A DNA stretch of 38,830 nt from Gammaproteobacteria bacterium. Its GTDB lineage: Bacteria > Pseudomonadota > Gammaproteobacteria > Xanthomonadales > Xanthomonadaceae. The stretch is from NCBI GenBank assembly GCA_025352045.1, contig JANXUD010000060.1, forward strand, positions 1-38,830. The letters run 5' to 3'. Shown one piece after another: positions 16,239-31,310 of this stretch. The notes below the pieces were generated by a model. The model made no database searches and was not told the origin of the DNA. It was given only the letters and a program-made list of their open reading frames with translations. Position 1 is the stretch's first letter; every line of letters begins with the position of its first letter. The translations under genes were made by a program, and so were the position numbers.

Positions 16239-16247
16239 GGCGCCGGG

Positions 16248-16253
16248 TAAAAT
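16248..16253 (+). promoter_or_regulatory. Candidate -10 box for fbp
   Basis: TAAAAT (5 of 6 to TATAAT) in an otherwise GC-rich stretch, just after the response regulator stop. Transcription would start near 16260, 40 bases before the fbp ATG. The -35 is poor (TGCGCA at 16225-16230). Confidence 0.4.
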
Positions 16254-16299
16254 ATCGCGCCGCGACGTGCGGCCCGACCCGTCCGGATGCCGCGCCGCC

Positions 16300-17349
16300 A
16301 TGACCCCGCCCAGGCCCATTTCCCTGACCCGCTTCCTGATCCAGGAACAGCAGGCCGGCCACATCAACGCTGATCTGCGCCTGCTGATCGAAGTCGTCGC
16401 CCGCGCCTGCAAGTCGATTGCCACCGCGGTCGGCAAGGGCGCGCTGGGCGGCGTGCTTGGCGATGCCGGCACCGGCAACATCCAGGGCGAGGCGCAGAAG
16501 AAGCTCGACGTGCTGTCCAACGAGATCCTGCTCGAGGCCAACGAGTGGGGCGGCCACCTCGCCGGCCTGGCCTCGGAGGAGATGGAGCACGCGCACCCGA
16601 TTCCGAACGCCTATCCCAAGGGCAACTACCTGCTGCTGTTCGATCCGCTCGATGGCAGTTCGAACATCGACGTCAATGTCGCGGTCGGCACCATATTCTC
16701 GGTTCTGCGCTGCCCGGACGGCGTGACCGAGCCGGGCGATGCGCACTTCCTGCAGCCGGGCCGCGCCCAGGTCTGCGCCGGCTACACGATCTACGGGCCG
16801 AGCACCCTGCTGGTGCTGACCGTGGGACGCGGCACGCATGCCTTCACGCTCGACCGCGAGCAGGGCAGCTTCATCCTCACCCGCGAGTCCATCCGCATCC
16901 CGGAAGCGGCCCAGGAGTTCGCGATCAACACCTCCAACCAGCGCCACTGGCACCCCTGCGTGCAGGCCTATGTGGCCGACCTGGTGGCCGGGGCGGCCGG
17001 GCCGCGCGGGCGCGACTTCAACATGCGCTGGGTCGCGAGCATGGTCGCCGACGTGCACCGCATCCTCACCCGCGGCGGCGTGTTCCTGTATCCGGCCGAC
17101 CGCAAGGACCTGTCCAAGCCGGGTCGCTTGCGGCTGATGTACGAAGCCAATCCGATGGCCTTCATCGTCGAACAGGCGGGCGGCGCGGCGAGCACCGGCA
17201 TCGGGCCACTGATGGACCTGGTACCCATCGGACTGCACCAGCGCGTTCCGGTTGTCCTGGGCTCACGCGACGAGGTCGCGGTAGTAGAACGCTACCACCG
17301 CGATCCGGCACATTCGCCGGCCGGGTGCGCGAGCCCGGCTCCAGCCTGA
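16300..17349 (+). CDS. fbp: Class I fructose-1,6-bisphosphatase
   Basis: Hydrolyses fructose 1,6-bisphosphate to fructose 6-phosphate in gluconeogenesis. The 349-residue protein has the class I signatures: the metal-binding [20 protein letters not shown] (from residue 114), the acidic ASEEMEH loop (Glu93, Glu94) and [17 protein letters not shown]. The substrate-site block [12 protein letters not shown] and the [17 protein letters not shown] region are also present. The ATG at 16300 is preferred to an upstream GTG at 16267 because the conserved N-terminal [10 protein letters not shown] follows it closely. The C-terminal tail after residue 335 ([12 protein letters not shown]) is not conserved. 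The next gene is 87 bases downstream. Confidence 0.96.
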   Translation: MTPPRPISLTRFLIQEQQAGHINADLRLLIEVVARACKSIATAVGKGALGGVLGDAGTGNIQGEAQKKLDVLSNEILLEANEWGGHLAGLASEEMEHAHPIPNAYPKGNYLLLFDPLDGSSNIDVNVAVGTIFSVLRCPDGVTEPGDAHFLQPGRAQVCAGYTIYGPSTLLVLTVGRGTHAFTLDREQGSFILTRESIRIPEAAQEFAINTSNQRHWHPCVQAYVADLVAGAAGPRGRDFNMRWVASMVADVHRILTRGGVFLYPADRKDLSKPGRLRLMYEANPMAFIVEQAGGAASTGIGPLMDLVPIGLHQRVPVVLGSRDEVAVVERYHRDPAHSPAGCASPAPA

Positions 17350-17362
17350 ACCGGACCGCCGG

Positions 17363-17377
17363 CGGGCTTGCAGCCCG
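17363..17377 (+). terminator. Small hairpin after fbp, flanked by a direct repeat
   Basis: CGGGCT-TGC-AGCCCG forms a 6-bp stem just after fbp. It sits between two copies of the 12-base repeat CCGGACCGCCGG (17351-17362 and 17375-17386). There is no T-run, so terminator activity is uncertain. Confidence 0.3.
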
Positions 17378-17436
17378 GACCGCCGGGGCGTATTGCTAGG
17401 CGCGGCCCCAACGGCCACAACGGGAGGAAGTTGTCC

Positions 17437-17697
17437 ATGGATATGCAAACCCTGCTAGTCATCCTGATCGTCGGCGCCATCGCGGGCTGGCTCGCCGGCA
17501 TGGTCGTCAAGGGCTTCGGCTTTGGCCTGCTCGGCAACATCGTGATCGGCATCATTGGTGCCTTCGTCGGCGGCTGGCTGCTGGCCAGGCTCGGCGTGTC
17601 GGTCGGCGGCGGCATTGTCGGCGCGATCATCGGCGCCTTCATCGGCGCGGTGGTGGTCCTGTTGATCATCGGCCTGTTCCGACGCGGCGCCAGGTAA
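17437..17697 (+). CDS. GlsB/YeaQ/YmgE-family small membrane protein
   Basis: An 86-residue, very hydrophobic protein of the transglycosylase-associated (GlsB/YeaQ/YmgE) family. It has three membrane helices separated by Gly-rich turns: TLLVILIVGAIAGWLAGMVV, GFGLLGNIVIGIIGAFVGGW and GIVGAIIGAFIGAVVVLLII. A short basic tail, FRRGAR, ends the protein. The family is associated with stress responses in other bacteria, but the molecular function is not established. The start follows a strong GGGAGGAAG ribosome site (17422-17430). It is followed by a tandem terminator, so it is probably a single-gene unit or the end of an fbp transcript. Confidence 0.9.
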   Translation: MDMQTLLVILIVGAIAGWLAGMVVKGFGFGLLGNIVIGIIGAFVGGWLLARLGVSVGGGIVGAIIGAFIGAVVVLLIIGLFRRGAR

Positions 17698-17712
17698 CCT
17701 AGGGGAGCATCG

Positions 17713-17770
17713 CGGCGGCTTCGGCCGCCGTGCTGCTTCGGGAACGGCGGCTTCGGCCGCCGTTTTCGTT
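17713..17770 (+). terminator. Tandem UUCG hairpins, intrinsic terminator
   Basis: Two hairpins share the GGCGGC-TTCG-GCCGCC core. The first is CGGCGGC/GCCGCCG at 17713-17730. The second is AACGGCGGC/GCCGCCGTT at 17743-17764, followed by TTCGTTT. The cUUCGg tetraloop and trailing Ts make the second a convincing rho-independent terminator for the GlsB-family gene. The first copy may be a backup or a duplicated stem. Confidence 0.8.
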
Positions 17771-17801
17771 TCCGCTTTCGTGCCTGCGCCGCATCGGCGG
17801 C

Positions 17802-17807
17802 TAGACT
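17802..17807 (+). promoter_or_regulatory. Candidate -10 box immediately before cls
   Basis: TAGACT ends five bases before the cls ATG. A start 6-7 bases after the hexamer would fall on the ATG itself, giving a leaderless mRNA, and no ribosome site is visible. The -35 is weak. Confidence 0.3.
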
Positions 17808-17812
17808 GCGCC

Positions 17813-19225
17813 ATGGCCGAGGCGTGGTTCATCCTGCATAGCGAGGCGAGCTTCTGGCTCGCACTGGTGTGGTTCACCTACCTGGTCGGGCTCGCCTGCT
17901 GGATCGCCTTGCAGAAGCGCGAGCCGGTGGCGACCCTGAGCTGGATCCTGTCGCTGGCCCTGCTGCCGGTCGTCGGCCTGCTGGTCTACCACCTGCTCGG
18001 GCCGCAGCGGATCAAGCGGCACCGGCTCAGGCGCCTGCGCGCGCGGGCGCGGATCGAGGAAATCAAGTTCGGCATCGGCGCGGACAGCACCAACAGCCCG
18101 CTGATGCGCCTGGCACTGGGCAGCAGCGGCTTCCTGCCCAGCAGCGCGCAGGAGGTGCGCCTGCTGGTGGACGGCACCGCGACGTTCGACGCGCTGGTCG
18201 AGGCGATCGGCCAGGCCACGCGGCACGTGCACCTGGAGTACTACATCTTCGACCCGGACCGCACCGGCACGCGCATCCGCGATGCCCTGGTCGAACGCGC
18301 CCGCGCCGGCGTCACCGTGCGCCTGCTGCTCGACGCCCTCGGCTCCGCGGGAGTCTCGCGCGCCTTCCTCGCGCCGCTGGTGGACGCTGGCGGCGAGGTT
18401 GCCTGGTTCCATCGCTTCCGCCTGCGCCGGCTCTGGCGCCCGCGGCTGAACCTGCGCTCGCACCGCAAGATCGCCGTGATCGACGGGCGCGTCGGCTTCA
18501 CCGGCGGGATCAACGTCTCCGACACCGAAGACCCGGCCCTGCGCAGCGACGCCTTCCACGACCTGCACCTGCGCATCGAGGGCGAGGCCGTGCGCTGGTT
18601 GCAACTGGCCTTCTCCGAAGACTGGGTCTACGCCAGCGGACGCCCGGCGCAGGTCGACGCGTCATGGAGCGAAACGCGGCCGGGCCCGATCCGCACCCAG
18701 GTGCTGCCCGCCGGCCCGGATTCGCCCTGGGAAACCATTCACCGCGTGCTGGTCGCCGCGATCCAGTCCGCGCGCAACCGCGTCTGGCTGGTCACGCCCT
18801 ACTTCGTGCCGGGCGAGGCCGCGCGCATGGCCCTGACCTCGGCGGCGCTGCGCGGCCTGGACGTGCGCCTGCTGGTGCCGACGATGAGCGATTCGCGCCT
18901 GGTCACCGCGGCCGCGCGCTCCTACTACGACGAGTTGCTCGCCGCTGGCGTGCACGTGCATGAGTTCCCCGCGATGCTGCACGCCAAGGCGCTGCTGGTG
19001 GACGAAGACACCTGCGTGCTCGGCAGTTCAAACTTCGACAACCGCAGCTTCCGGCTGAATTTCGAGCTGTGCGTGCTGTTCGAGGACGCCGGCGTGGCGG
19101 GCGCGCTCGAAACCGTACTGGCGCGGGACTTCGCGCGCTCGCGCCAGGTCGCCACCGGGCGTCCACTGGCGTTCCGCTCGCGCCTGGCCGAGGCGCTCGC
19201 CAGGCTGCTCTCTCCCCTGCTCTGA
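17813..19225 (+). CDS. cls: Cardiolipin synthase (phospholipase D family)
   Basis: Joins two phosphatidylglycerols to form cardiolipin at the inner membrane. The 470-residue protein starts with two membrane helices (about 12-33 and 40-62). Two PLD domains follow with intact HKD motifs: His217-Lys219-Asp224 (SHRKIAVIDGRVGFTGG) and His390-Lys392-Asp397 (LHAKALLVDEDTCVLGSSN). Length and order match ClsA. The ATG at 17813 is the first in frame next to the membrane helix. The hexamer TAGACT ends only five bases before it, so if that is the -10 box the mRNA would have almost no leader. The gene stands alone after a strong terminator. Confidence 0.93.
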   Translation: MAEAWFILHSEASFWLALVWFTYLVGLACWIALQKREPVATLSWILSLALLPVVGLLVYHLLGPQRIKRHRLRRLRARARIEEIKFGIGADSTNSPLMRLALGSSGFLPSSAQEVRLLVDGTATFDALVEAIGQATRHVHLEYYIFDPDRTGTRIRDALVERARAGVTVRLLLDALGSAGVSRAFLAPLVDAGGEVAWFHRFRLRRLWRPRLNLRSHRKIAVIDGRVGFTGGINVSDTEDPALRSDAFHDLHLRIEGEAVRWLQLAFSEDWVYASGRPAQVDASWSETRPGPIRTQVLPAGPDSPWETIHRVLVAAIQSARNRVWLVTPYFVPGEAARMALTSAALRGLDVRLLVPTMSDSRLVTAAARSYYDELLAAGVHVHEFPAMLHAKALLVDEDTCVLGSSNFDNRSFRLNFELCVLFEDAGVAGALETVLARDFARSRQVATGRPLAFRSRLAEALARLLSPLL

Positions 19226-19340
19226 ACGCCCGGGCACCGCTCGTCGTCGCCCGCCTGCCGCCGCTCCGGGCCGTCCGCCGGCGCCTCGCCCAGCGCGCGG
19301 GCCTTGGGCTACACTCGGCGCGGGTCAACGAGGTGCCGCC

Positions 19341-19610
19341 ATGCACTGGTTCTATCTGCTGCTCGCCGTCGCATTGATGCTGGCCGCGTCCAAGGCCGCC
19401 GGCTGGCTGGTCGTGGTCCTGCTGCTGGCCGCGCTGGTGCTGTTCGTGGCCTGGATGCTGGGGTGGGTGAACTCGCGCATTTCCAGCGGCGCCCGCAACG
19501 ACATGCAGATCATCAGCCCGGACGAACTGCGCCGCATGCGCGAGCAGGCCGAGGCGCGCAAGGCCGCCGGCACGCCGGCACCGCGGCCACCGGACGAGCC
19601 CGCCGCCTGA
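19341..19610 (+). CDS. Small membrane protein of unknown function
   Basis: An 89-residue protein I do not recognise. Residues 2-44 hold two closely spaced membrane helices (WFYLLLAVALMLAASKAAGW and LVVVLLLAALVLFVAWMLGW). A cytoplasmic-looking tail follows, with NDMQIISPDELRRMREQAEA and a Pro/Ala end (APRPPDEPAA). The start is supported by a GAGGTG ribosome site and by a TACACT -10-like box at 19310-19315. Its stop lies 18 bases from the stop of the convergent diguanylate cyclase gene. Confidence 0.75.
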   Translation: MHWFYLLLAVALMLAASKAAGWLVVVLLLAALVLFVAWMLGWVNSRISSGARNDMQIISPDELRRMREQAEARKAAGTPAPRPPDEPAA

Positions 19611-19628
19611 TCGCCGCCGACGCTCCGC

Positions 19629-22538
<2,910 letters not shown>

Positions 22539-22659
22539 GCGCGGAGTATGCGCCGGGCCGGCGACGCGGTAATGTGCCGGGCAGCACGGGTCCGGGCGCC
22601 CTCCTGGTCCGCACCGTAACCAGTCCACACCCTTCGAATCGCCCAAGAATCCCGCCCCC

Positions 22660-23406
22660 GTGACCCTGCTCAGCGTCAATGTGAACAAAGTGGCCGTGCT
22701 GCGCAACTCCCGAGGTGGCGCAGGGCCCGACGTCCGGGCCGCGGCCCTTGCGGTGCTGGCCGCAGGCGCCGGCGGCATCACCGTCCACCCGCGTCCCGAC
22801 CAGCGCCACATCCGGCCGGGCGACGTGGACGCGCTGGCGGACCTGGTGCGCGGGCGCGCGGAATTCAACATCGAGGGCAACCCGTTTGCACCGCCGCGCG
22901 GCGACTACCCCGGCCTGCTCGCCCTGGCCGAACGCACCCGCCCTGACCAGGTGACCCTGGTGCCGGACGGGGACGGCCAGCTGACGTCGGACCATGGGTT
23001 CGATCTGCGCCGGGACGCGGCCCGCCTGCGTCCGCTGATCCAGGAGCTGCACGCCGCCGGCGCCCGCGTCAGCCTGTTCGTGGATGCCGGCGCAGCGGCG
23101 CTGGAACTGGCGGCCGAGGCAGGCGCCGACCGCATCGAGCTGTACACCGGTCCCTATGCGGATGCCTTCGCTGCCGGCGCGCCGGGACCGATGCTGGCCG
23201 CCTGCGTGGACACTGCCACCCAGGCGCGGGCGCTGGGCCTGGGCGTGAATGCCGGCCACGACCTGAGCCAGGCCAACCTCGCCGCGTTCGCGCGTGCGGT
23301 GGCGCCGGCCGAAGTCTCGATCGGCCACGCCCTCATTTCCGAAGCCCTGTACGACGGGCTCGATGCGACCGTGCGGGCCTACCTGCGGATCCTGGCAGGG
23401 GACTAG
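22660..23406 (+). CDS. pdxJ: Pyridoxine 5'-phosphate synthase
   Basis: Condenses deoxyxylulose 5-phosphate with aminoacetone phosphate derivatives to form pyridoxine 5'-phosphate, in the DXP-dependent vitamin B6 pathway. The 248-residue TIM-barrel protein starts [20 protein letters not shown], the conserved substrate-binding beginning. It contains [53 protein letters not shown] and EVSIGHALI, all standard PdxJ blocks. The start is a GTG at 22660 with no obvious ribosome site; the conserved N-terminus fixes it. Its position next to the exbD end of the tonB cluster is the same as I recall for Xanthomonas genomes. Confidence 0.96.
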   Translation: MTLLSVNVNKVAVLRNSRGGAGPDVRAAALAVLAAGAGGITVHPRPDQRHIRPGDVDALADLVRGRAEFNIEGNPFAPPRGDYPGLLALAERTRPDQVTLVPDGDGQLTSDHGFDLRRDAARLRPLIQELHAAGARVSLFVDAGAAALELAAEAGADRIELYTGPYADAFAAGAPGPMLAACVDTATQARALGLGVNAGHDLSQANLAAFARAVAPAEVSIGHALISEALYDGLDATVRAYLRILAGD

Positions 23407-23421
23407 GGCGTGCCGCACAGG

Positions 23422-23447
23422 AAAACGCCGCCCTTGCGGGGCGGCGT
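23422..23447 (-). terminator. Intrinsic terminator of the tonB-exb operon
   Basis: On the minus strand ACGCCGCCC and its complement form a 9-bp stem (23425-23433 with 23439-23447) around a 5-base loop, followed by TTTTC. It lies between the second exbD (minus) and pdxJ (plus), whose stop is 15 bases away. It is well placed to end the exb transcript and may act on both strands. Confidence 0.75.
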
Positions 23448-23505
23448 CGAAGTCTGCGGGAGGTCGCTGCGGCGCTGTCGCCGTCGCGACCCCAAGCGCG
23501 GCGGG

Positions 23506-23952
<447 letters not shown>

Positions 23953-23967
23953 GTTCCGTTCCTGCTC

Positions 23968-24387
<420 letters not shown>

Positions 24388-24411
24388 GGTCTGTCTGCCT
24401 GGTGGTCGGGC

Positions 24412-25188
24412 TTAGCGCTTGATTTCGCCGACGCGCGAACCAGTGGCGAAGAAATCGTGCAGGTCGTGCGCGAAGGTGTCGAACTTGGCGTACGTGTCGC
24501 GGTTCACGCGGACGAAGTAGTTGTACGCAAGCACGGCCGGGATCGCGACGCCGAGGCCGATGGCGGTCATGATCAGCGCCTCGCCGACCGGGCCGGCGAC
24601 GGCGTCGATCGAGGACGAACCGCTTTCGCCGATGGCCAGCAGGGCGTGGTAGATGCCCCAGACGGTGCCGAGCAGGCCGACGAAGGGCGCGGTGGCGCCG
24701 ACGGTGGCAAGCCAGGTCAGGCCGTTCTCGAGGTTGGCCGACTCGCGGGTCACGGCCTGGCGCAGGGCGCGGTCGATGAACTCGGAGCGGTTCAGGGCCT
24801 CGACCAGGCGCGAGCCTTCATGGCGCTGGTGGTGGGCGGCGGCCTGGGCGCAGTCGAGCGCGATCTTGGAGAAGGGCTCGTTGGCCTTCTGCTCCTCCAT
24901 GAAGCGGATCGCGTCCTGCGCGTTCGGGGTTTCCCAGAACGTGCGCATCACGCGGTCGGCGCGGGCGCGGATGACGCCGTTCTTGATCAGGTTGACGATG
25001 GTGTACCACCAGGCGCCGACCGACATGATCACCAGGAAGATCAGCACGCCGCGGCTGATCAGGTCCTGGTTCTGCAGCATGTGGTAGAAGCCCAGCTGCT
25101 GCAGGCTTTCGGCGTTGCTCGCCGCGCTGCCCGCCGGGGCGGCCGTCGCGGCTGCGGCGGCGGTGGTGATGAGGATGTCCTGCAGCAT
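24412..25188 (-). CDS. exbB: ExbB (MotA/TolQ/ExbB proton channel family)
   Basis: A 258-residue inner-membrane proton channel subunit that works with ExbD to energise TonB. Three membrane helices are visible: about residues 45-67 (ISRGVLIFLVIMSVGAWWYT), 155-185 (LTWLATVGATAPFVGLLGTV) and 200-225 (IMTAIGLGVAIPAVLAYNYF). The Thr in helix 2 and the VGLLGTVWGI block are family signatures. An Ala-rich N-terminal extension (ILITTAAAAATAAPAGSAAS) precedes the first helix. It follows tonB after 53 bases and precedes exbD by 24. Confidence 0.94.
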   Translation of the reverse strand: MLQDILITTAAAAATAAPAGSAASNAESLQQLGFYHMLQNQDLISRGVLIFLVIMSVGAWWYTIVNLIKNGVIRARADRVMRTFWETPNAQDAIRFMEEQKANEPFSKIALDCAQAAAHHQRHEGSRLVEALNRSEFIDRALRQAVTRESANLENGLTWLATVGATAPFVGLLGTVWGIYHALLAIGESGSSSIDAVAGPVGEALIMTAIGLGVAIPAVLAYNYFVRVNRDTYAKFDTFAHDLHDFFATGSRVGEIKR

Positions 25189-25241
25189 AAATATGGCCTT
25201 CTATTTGTCGGTTGAATAACGTCTGGTGGGAATGTTCTGGA

Positions 25242-25889
<648 letters not shown>

Positions 25890-25969
25890 GCGGGTGGCGG
25901 CTCGATCGTTCGTTCTCGCGGCGCTCAGGCGCAACGACCCGCCACGTTCCGGCGGCGGGAACTTGCTAG

Positions 25970-25996
25970 CTTATACCAAGGCTAGGGCATAACCAA
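25970..25996 (-). promoter_or_regulatory. Candidate tonB promoter
   Basis: On the minus strand TTGGTT (25991-25996) and TATAAG (25970-25975) are 15 bases apart, in the only AT-rich part of the 112-base gap before tonB. The spacing is short. No clear Fur box is visible. Confidence 0.4.
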
Positions 25997-26001
25997 CGGG
26001 G

Positions 26002-27234
26002 TCACTTGGCCCCGGCCGCCTTGATGCTGGCATCGGCCCATTTCTTGGTCTCGGGGTACTTGGCGGCCTCGCGGTACGCGGCCAGGGCGCCGGCCTTGTT
26101 GCCCGACTCCTTCTCGCTCTGCCCGATCACCTGCCAGGCGCCGCCCGGCTTCTTCACGCCCTTGTCCAGGGCGCTGTGCGCGGCCGCCTTGGCGTCGGCC
26201 CAGTGCTCGGCGCCGGCCTGCAGCTTGGCCACGTTCAAGTACATCTCGCCGTCCTTGGACATCGGCGCGCCCTTGGTCCAGGCGGCGATCGCCTTGTCCA
26301 CCTGGTCCTGGCCGTAATAGACCCGGCCCTGGAAGGCGTACATGTCGGCACTGGGCTTGAGCACGCCCTTGGCCAGGCCCTCGTCGATCAGGGATAGGGC
26401 GTCCTTCTCGCGCCCCTCGATGTTCGCCAGCAGGTGGTAGCCGACGTCGTAGTCCTTGCTCTCGGTGAGCAGGCCGGCGGCGCGCATCTTGTCGAACATC
26501 GCCCCGGCCTTGGCGTCCTGGTCGGACTGCATGTACAGGCTGGCCAGGTTCATCATGATCGTCTTGTCGTTGGGCTTGGCGGCAAGCAGCTTCTCCATGG
26601 CCGCCGCGGCCTCCTGCGGCTTGTTCATGCCCAGCAGGATCTGCGTGCGGATGGTCGCGGCGTTGGCGTCCTCGGACTTGGTCTCGGACTGGAAGCGGTC
26701 GATGGTCTTGAGCGCCTCGTCGTGCTGGCCATCGGCCTCGAGCATCTGCGCCAGCTGCAGCATCGCGCGGTAGTGGTTGTTGTTGTGCATGCCGTTGGCG
26801 TCGATCGCCATGCGGTAGTACTTGATGGTGTTCGGGAACGGACCGTTTTCCTTGCCCTGCCAGGCGCCGCCGGCCAGGTAGGCCGCGCTGGACTTGTCGA
26901 AGGGCGTGGCATGCGGGTCGGCGATGATGGCATCGGCCTTGGCGATCATCGCGTCCTCGTTGCCCTCGCCTTCCTGCAGCTTGAACAGTGCTTCCATCTG
27001 CTTGGCCACTTCCTTGGCGCCCGACTGCTTGGGACTAACCCGGGTGGCGTTGGGATACAGCGGCGCCTGGTTGGTGGCGGCGTTGGACTTCTGGTCGGCG
27101 GCCCGCTTGGCGGCACGGGTATTCGCGCGGCGGCTGTCCACGCCGCCGGACTGCTCCTGCCCCCAGGCCTTGGTCACGGGGGCGGCGGGGAGAAGCAGCA
27201 GCAGGGCTGCGGACAAGAGCAGGGGGGATTTCAT
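26002..27234 (-). CDS. Exported TPR-repeat protein
   Basis: A 410-residue protein with a signal peptide (MKSPLLLSAALLLLLPAAPV, cleavage near AWG-QE) and mostly helical repeats of about 34 residues. Clear TPR-like units include YRAMLQLAQMLEADGQHDEA, ILLGMNKPQEAAAAMEKLLA and MYAFQGRVYYGQDQVDKAIA, with a last unit near the end (KESGNKAGALAAYREAAKYP). It should be a periplasmic scaffold. It lies between gyrB and tonB on the same strand. The position next to the tonB operon suggests an accessory role in TonB-dependent uptake, but this is only context. The start follows from the signal peptide. Confidence 0.85.
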   Translation of the reverse strand: MKSPLLLSAALLLLLPAAPVTKAWGQEQSGGVDSRRANTRAAKRAADQKSNAATNQAPLYPNATRVSPKQSGAKEVAKQMEALFKLQEGEGNEDAMIAKADAIIADPHATPFDKSSAAYLAGGAWQGKENGPFPNTIKYYRMAIDANGMHNNNHYRAMLQLAQMLEADGQHDEALKTIDRFQSETKSEDANAATIRTQILLGMNKPQEAAAAMEKLLAAKPNDKTIMMNLASLYMQSDQDAKAGAMFDKMRAAGLLTESKDYDVGYHLLANIEGREKDALSLIDEGLAKGVLKPSADMYAFQGRVYYGQDQVDKAIAAWTKGAPMSKDGEMYLNVAKLQAGAEHWADAKAAAHSALDKGVKKPGGAWQVIGQSEKESGNKAGALAAYREAAKYPETKKWADASIKAAGAK

Positions 27235-27330
27235 GGTGGCACTCCGTGCGTCGGGGTTTGGATGGTAGGGCGTGGGGCGGCGCGGCTCAAGGCGCGGCGC
27301 GGAAGATTCCCGCGTCGTGCTTGTCGTGGC

Positions 27331-27346
27331 CTACACCACTTTGTAG
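27331..27346. promoter_or_regulatory. Short inverted repeat upstream of TPR gene
   Basis: CTACA (27331-27335) and TGTAG (27342-27346) form an inverted repeat with a 6-base centre, in the 243-base gap between gyrB and the TPR gene, about 97 bases before the TPR start. This gap also holds an imperfect GC-rich hairpin just after the gyrB stop (about 27436-27468) with no T-run. A regulatory role is speculative. Confidence 0.2.
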
Positions 27347-27477
27347 ACCGTCGGAACTTAACGGGGTGGCAACGGGAGGTTAAATCCCGGTCGCATGCCC
27401 GCAGGCGGTGGCCGGCACTGCCGGACCAGGCGGGCGCGAGGCCCGGGGTGCAGGGCCCTGGCGCGCGCGGTCGCGAC

Positions 27478-30069
<2,592 letters not shown>

Positions 30070-30143
30070 TCAATCAAGCGTTTGAATTAGATCACGCAAC
30101 GTCCGAAGCTGTGGCTCGAGGCGCCTGGGCGCAACCGGCGCGC

Positions 30144-31238
30144 TCAACCCTCGGCCGCTGCGCGTCGAACGCTTCCATGTTCCACGTGGAACAGCGCGCC
30201 ACCGCCTGACGCTGCCTGCAGTGGCCCCGGCACCTGCGTTCCGGAGATGATCAGCTGTGCTCCCGAGGCCGTGGCGGTGTCCAGCACCAGGGCCTGGTGT
30301 GCGGCGTCCAGCTCGGAAGCGAGATCGTCGAGACACACCACGGGCCAGTCGCCATGGCGATCGGCTTGGTGCCGGGCCTGGGCGAGCAGGCAACCCAGTG
30401 CGGTGAGCTTTTCCTGGCCGCGGGACAGGTCCTCTCGGCCGGGTAGGCCACTGAAGCCGATCCGCCAATCGGCCCGATGCGGGCCGGTGGAGGTATGGCC
30501 CAGTGCCAGGTCCCGGTCGCGCGCCAGCAGCAGCGCATCAGCGAGGGAAAGCTCCTGCCGGCGCCAGCCGGGCCGAAACTCGAGCATCGACACGCCCAAC
30601 TCGGCCAGCAAGTGCCCCGTTTCCGCGACCACCACCGGTTCCAGGGCGTCGAGATAGTCCTGGCGGAACCGCGTCAGGGATTCGCCGCTTTCCGCCAACT
30701 CATGGTCCCAGGGAGCGAGCGCTGACGCGGCGGGACGTGACTTGAGCAGGGCGTTGCGCTGCTTCAGGGCACGGGCGTAGCGGCGCCAGAGTGGCAGGAA
30801 CCCCGGTTCCACGTGGAACAGTCCCCAGTCGAGGAAGCGCCGGCGGTGCTCGCTGGTGCCCCCGATCAGTTCATGGCTGCCCGGATCGAAGCAGACCACC
30901 GCCACCTGGGCGCAGAGTTCACCGAGGTTGCCGACGTCCTCCCCATCGAGCCGGGCCTCCCAGCGATTGCCGGCGTGCCGCAGCCCGGCGCGATGGGGCG
31001 CCTGGGCTCCGTCGGTCCATTCGGCGTAAATCTCCAGGTGGGCCGCGCCGGTACGCACGAGGCCCTCGCTGACCCGGCCCCGGAACGAGCGCCCGTAGGC
31101 CAGCAAGTGCAGCGCCTCGAGCAGGCTGGACTTGCCAGACCCGTTCGGGCCGATCAACAGGTTCAGGGCGGGGTCGAGCTCCAGTTGCGCCTCGGCCACG
31201 CAACGCACGTCGCGGACCTGAAGCTGCTGCAGGATCAC
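30144..31238 (-). CDS. recF: DNA replication and repair protein RecF
   Basis: An SMC-like ATPase that loads RecA at gaps with RecO and RecR. The 364-residue protein has Walker A at residues 30-38 (GPNGSGKSS), the signature SRGQEKLTALGCLLAQARHQ and Walker B VVCLDDLASELDAAHQ, all intact. It follows dnaN after 72 bases. Two near-identical palindromes within the gene (30178-30193 and 30805-30820) both encode Phe-His-Val-Glu and match the ParB-binding parS consensus. The C-terminal tail (GGGALFHVEHGSVRRAAAEG) that carries the first site lies beyond the conserved fold. Confidence 0.97.
   Translation of the reverse strand: MILQQLQVRDVRCVAEAQLELDPALNLLIGPNGSGKSSLLEALHLLAYGRSFRGRVSEGLVRTGAAHLEIYAEWTDGAQAPHRAGLRHAGNRWEARLDGEDVGNLGELCAQVAVVCFDPGSHELIGGTSEHRRRFLDWGLFHVEPGFLPLWRRYARALKQRNALLKSRPAASALAPWDHELAESGESLTRFRQDYLDALEPVVVAETGHLLAELGVSMLEFRPGWRRQELSLADALLLARDRDLALGHTSTGPHRADWRIGFSGLPGREDLSRGQEKLTALGCLLAQARHQADRHGDWPVVCLDDLASELDAAHQALVLDTATASGAQLIISGTQVPGPLQAASGGGALFHVEHGSVRRAAAEG
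30178..30193. other. parS (ParB-binding) site 1, within recF
   Basis: TGTTCCACGTGGAACA is a perfect 16-base palindrome and matches the chromosomal parS consensus, in the Pseudomonas-type variant with TTCC/GGAA flanks. It lies in the recF C-terminal codons, about 2.4 kb from the DnaA-box cluster. Confidence 0.88.
30805..30820. other. parS (ParB-binding) site 2, within recF
   Basis: GGTTCCACGTGGAACA differs from a perfect palindrome only at the first base. The inner 14 bases are perfect, and the minus strand reads TGTTCCACGTGGAACC. It is 627 bases from site 1 and encodes LFHVEP of recF. Confidence 0.85.
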
Positions 31239-31310
31239 GCGTGACGCTCCGGAAAACGCAGGCCCGGGGTCACCGGGCCTGTGGCGGGGCGGGCAGGGTG
31301 GCGCGCGCGG

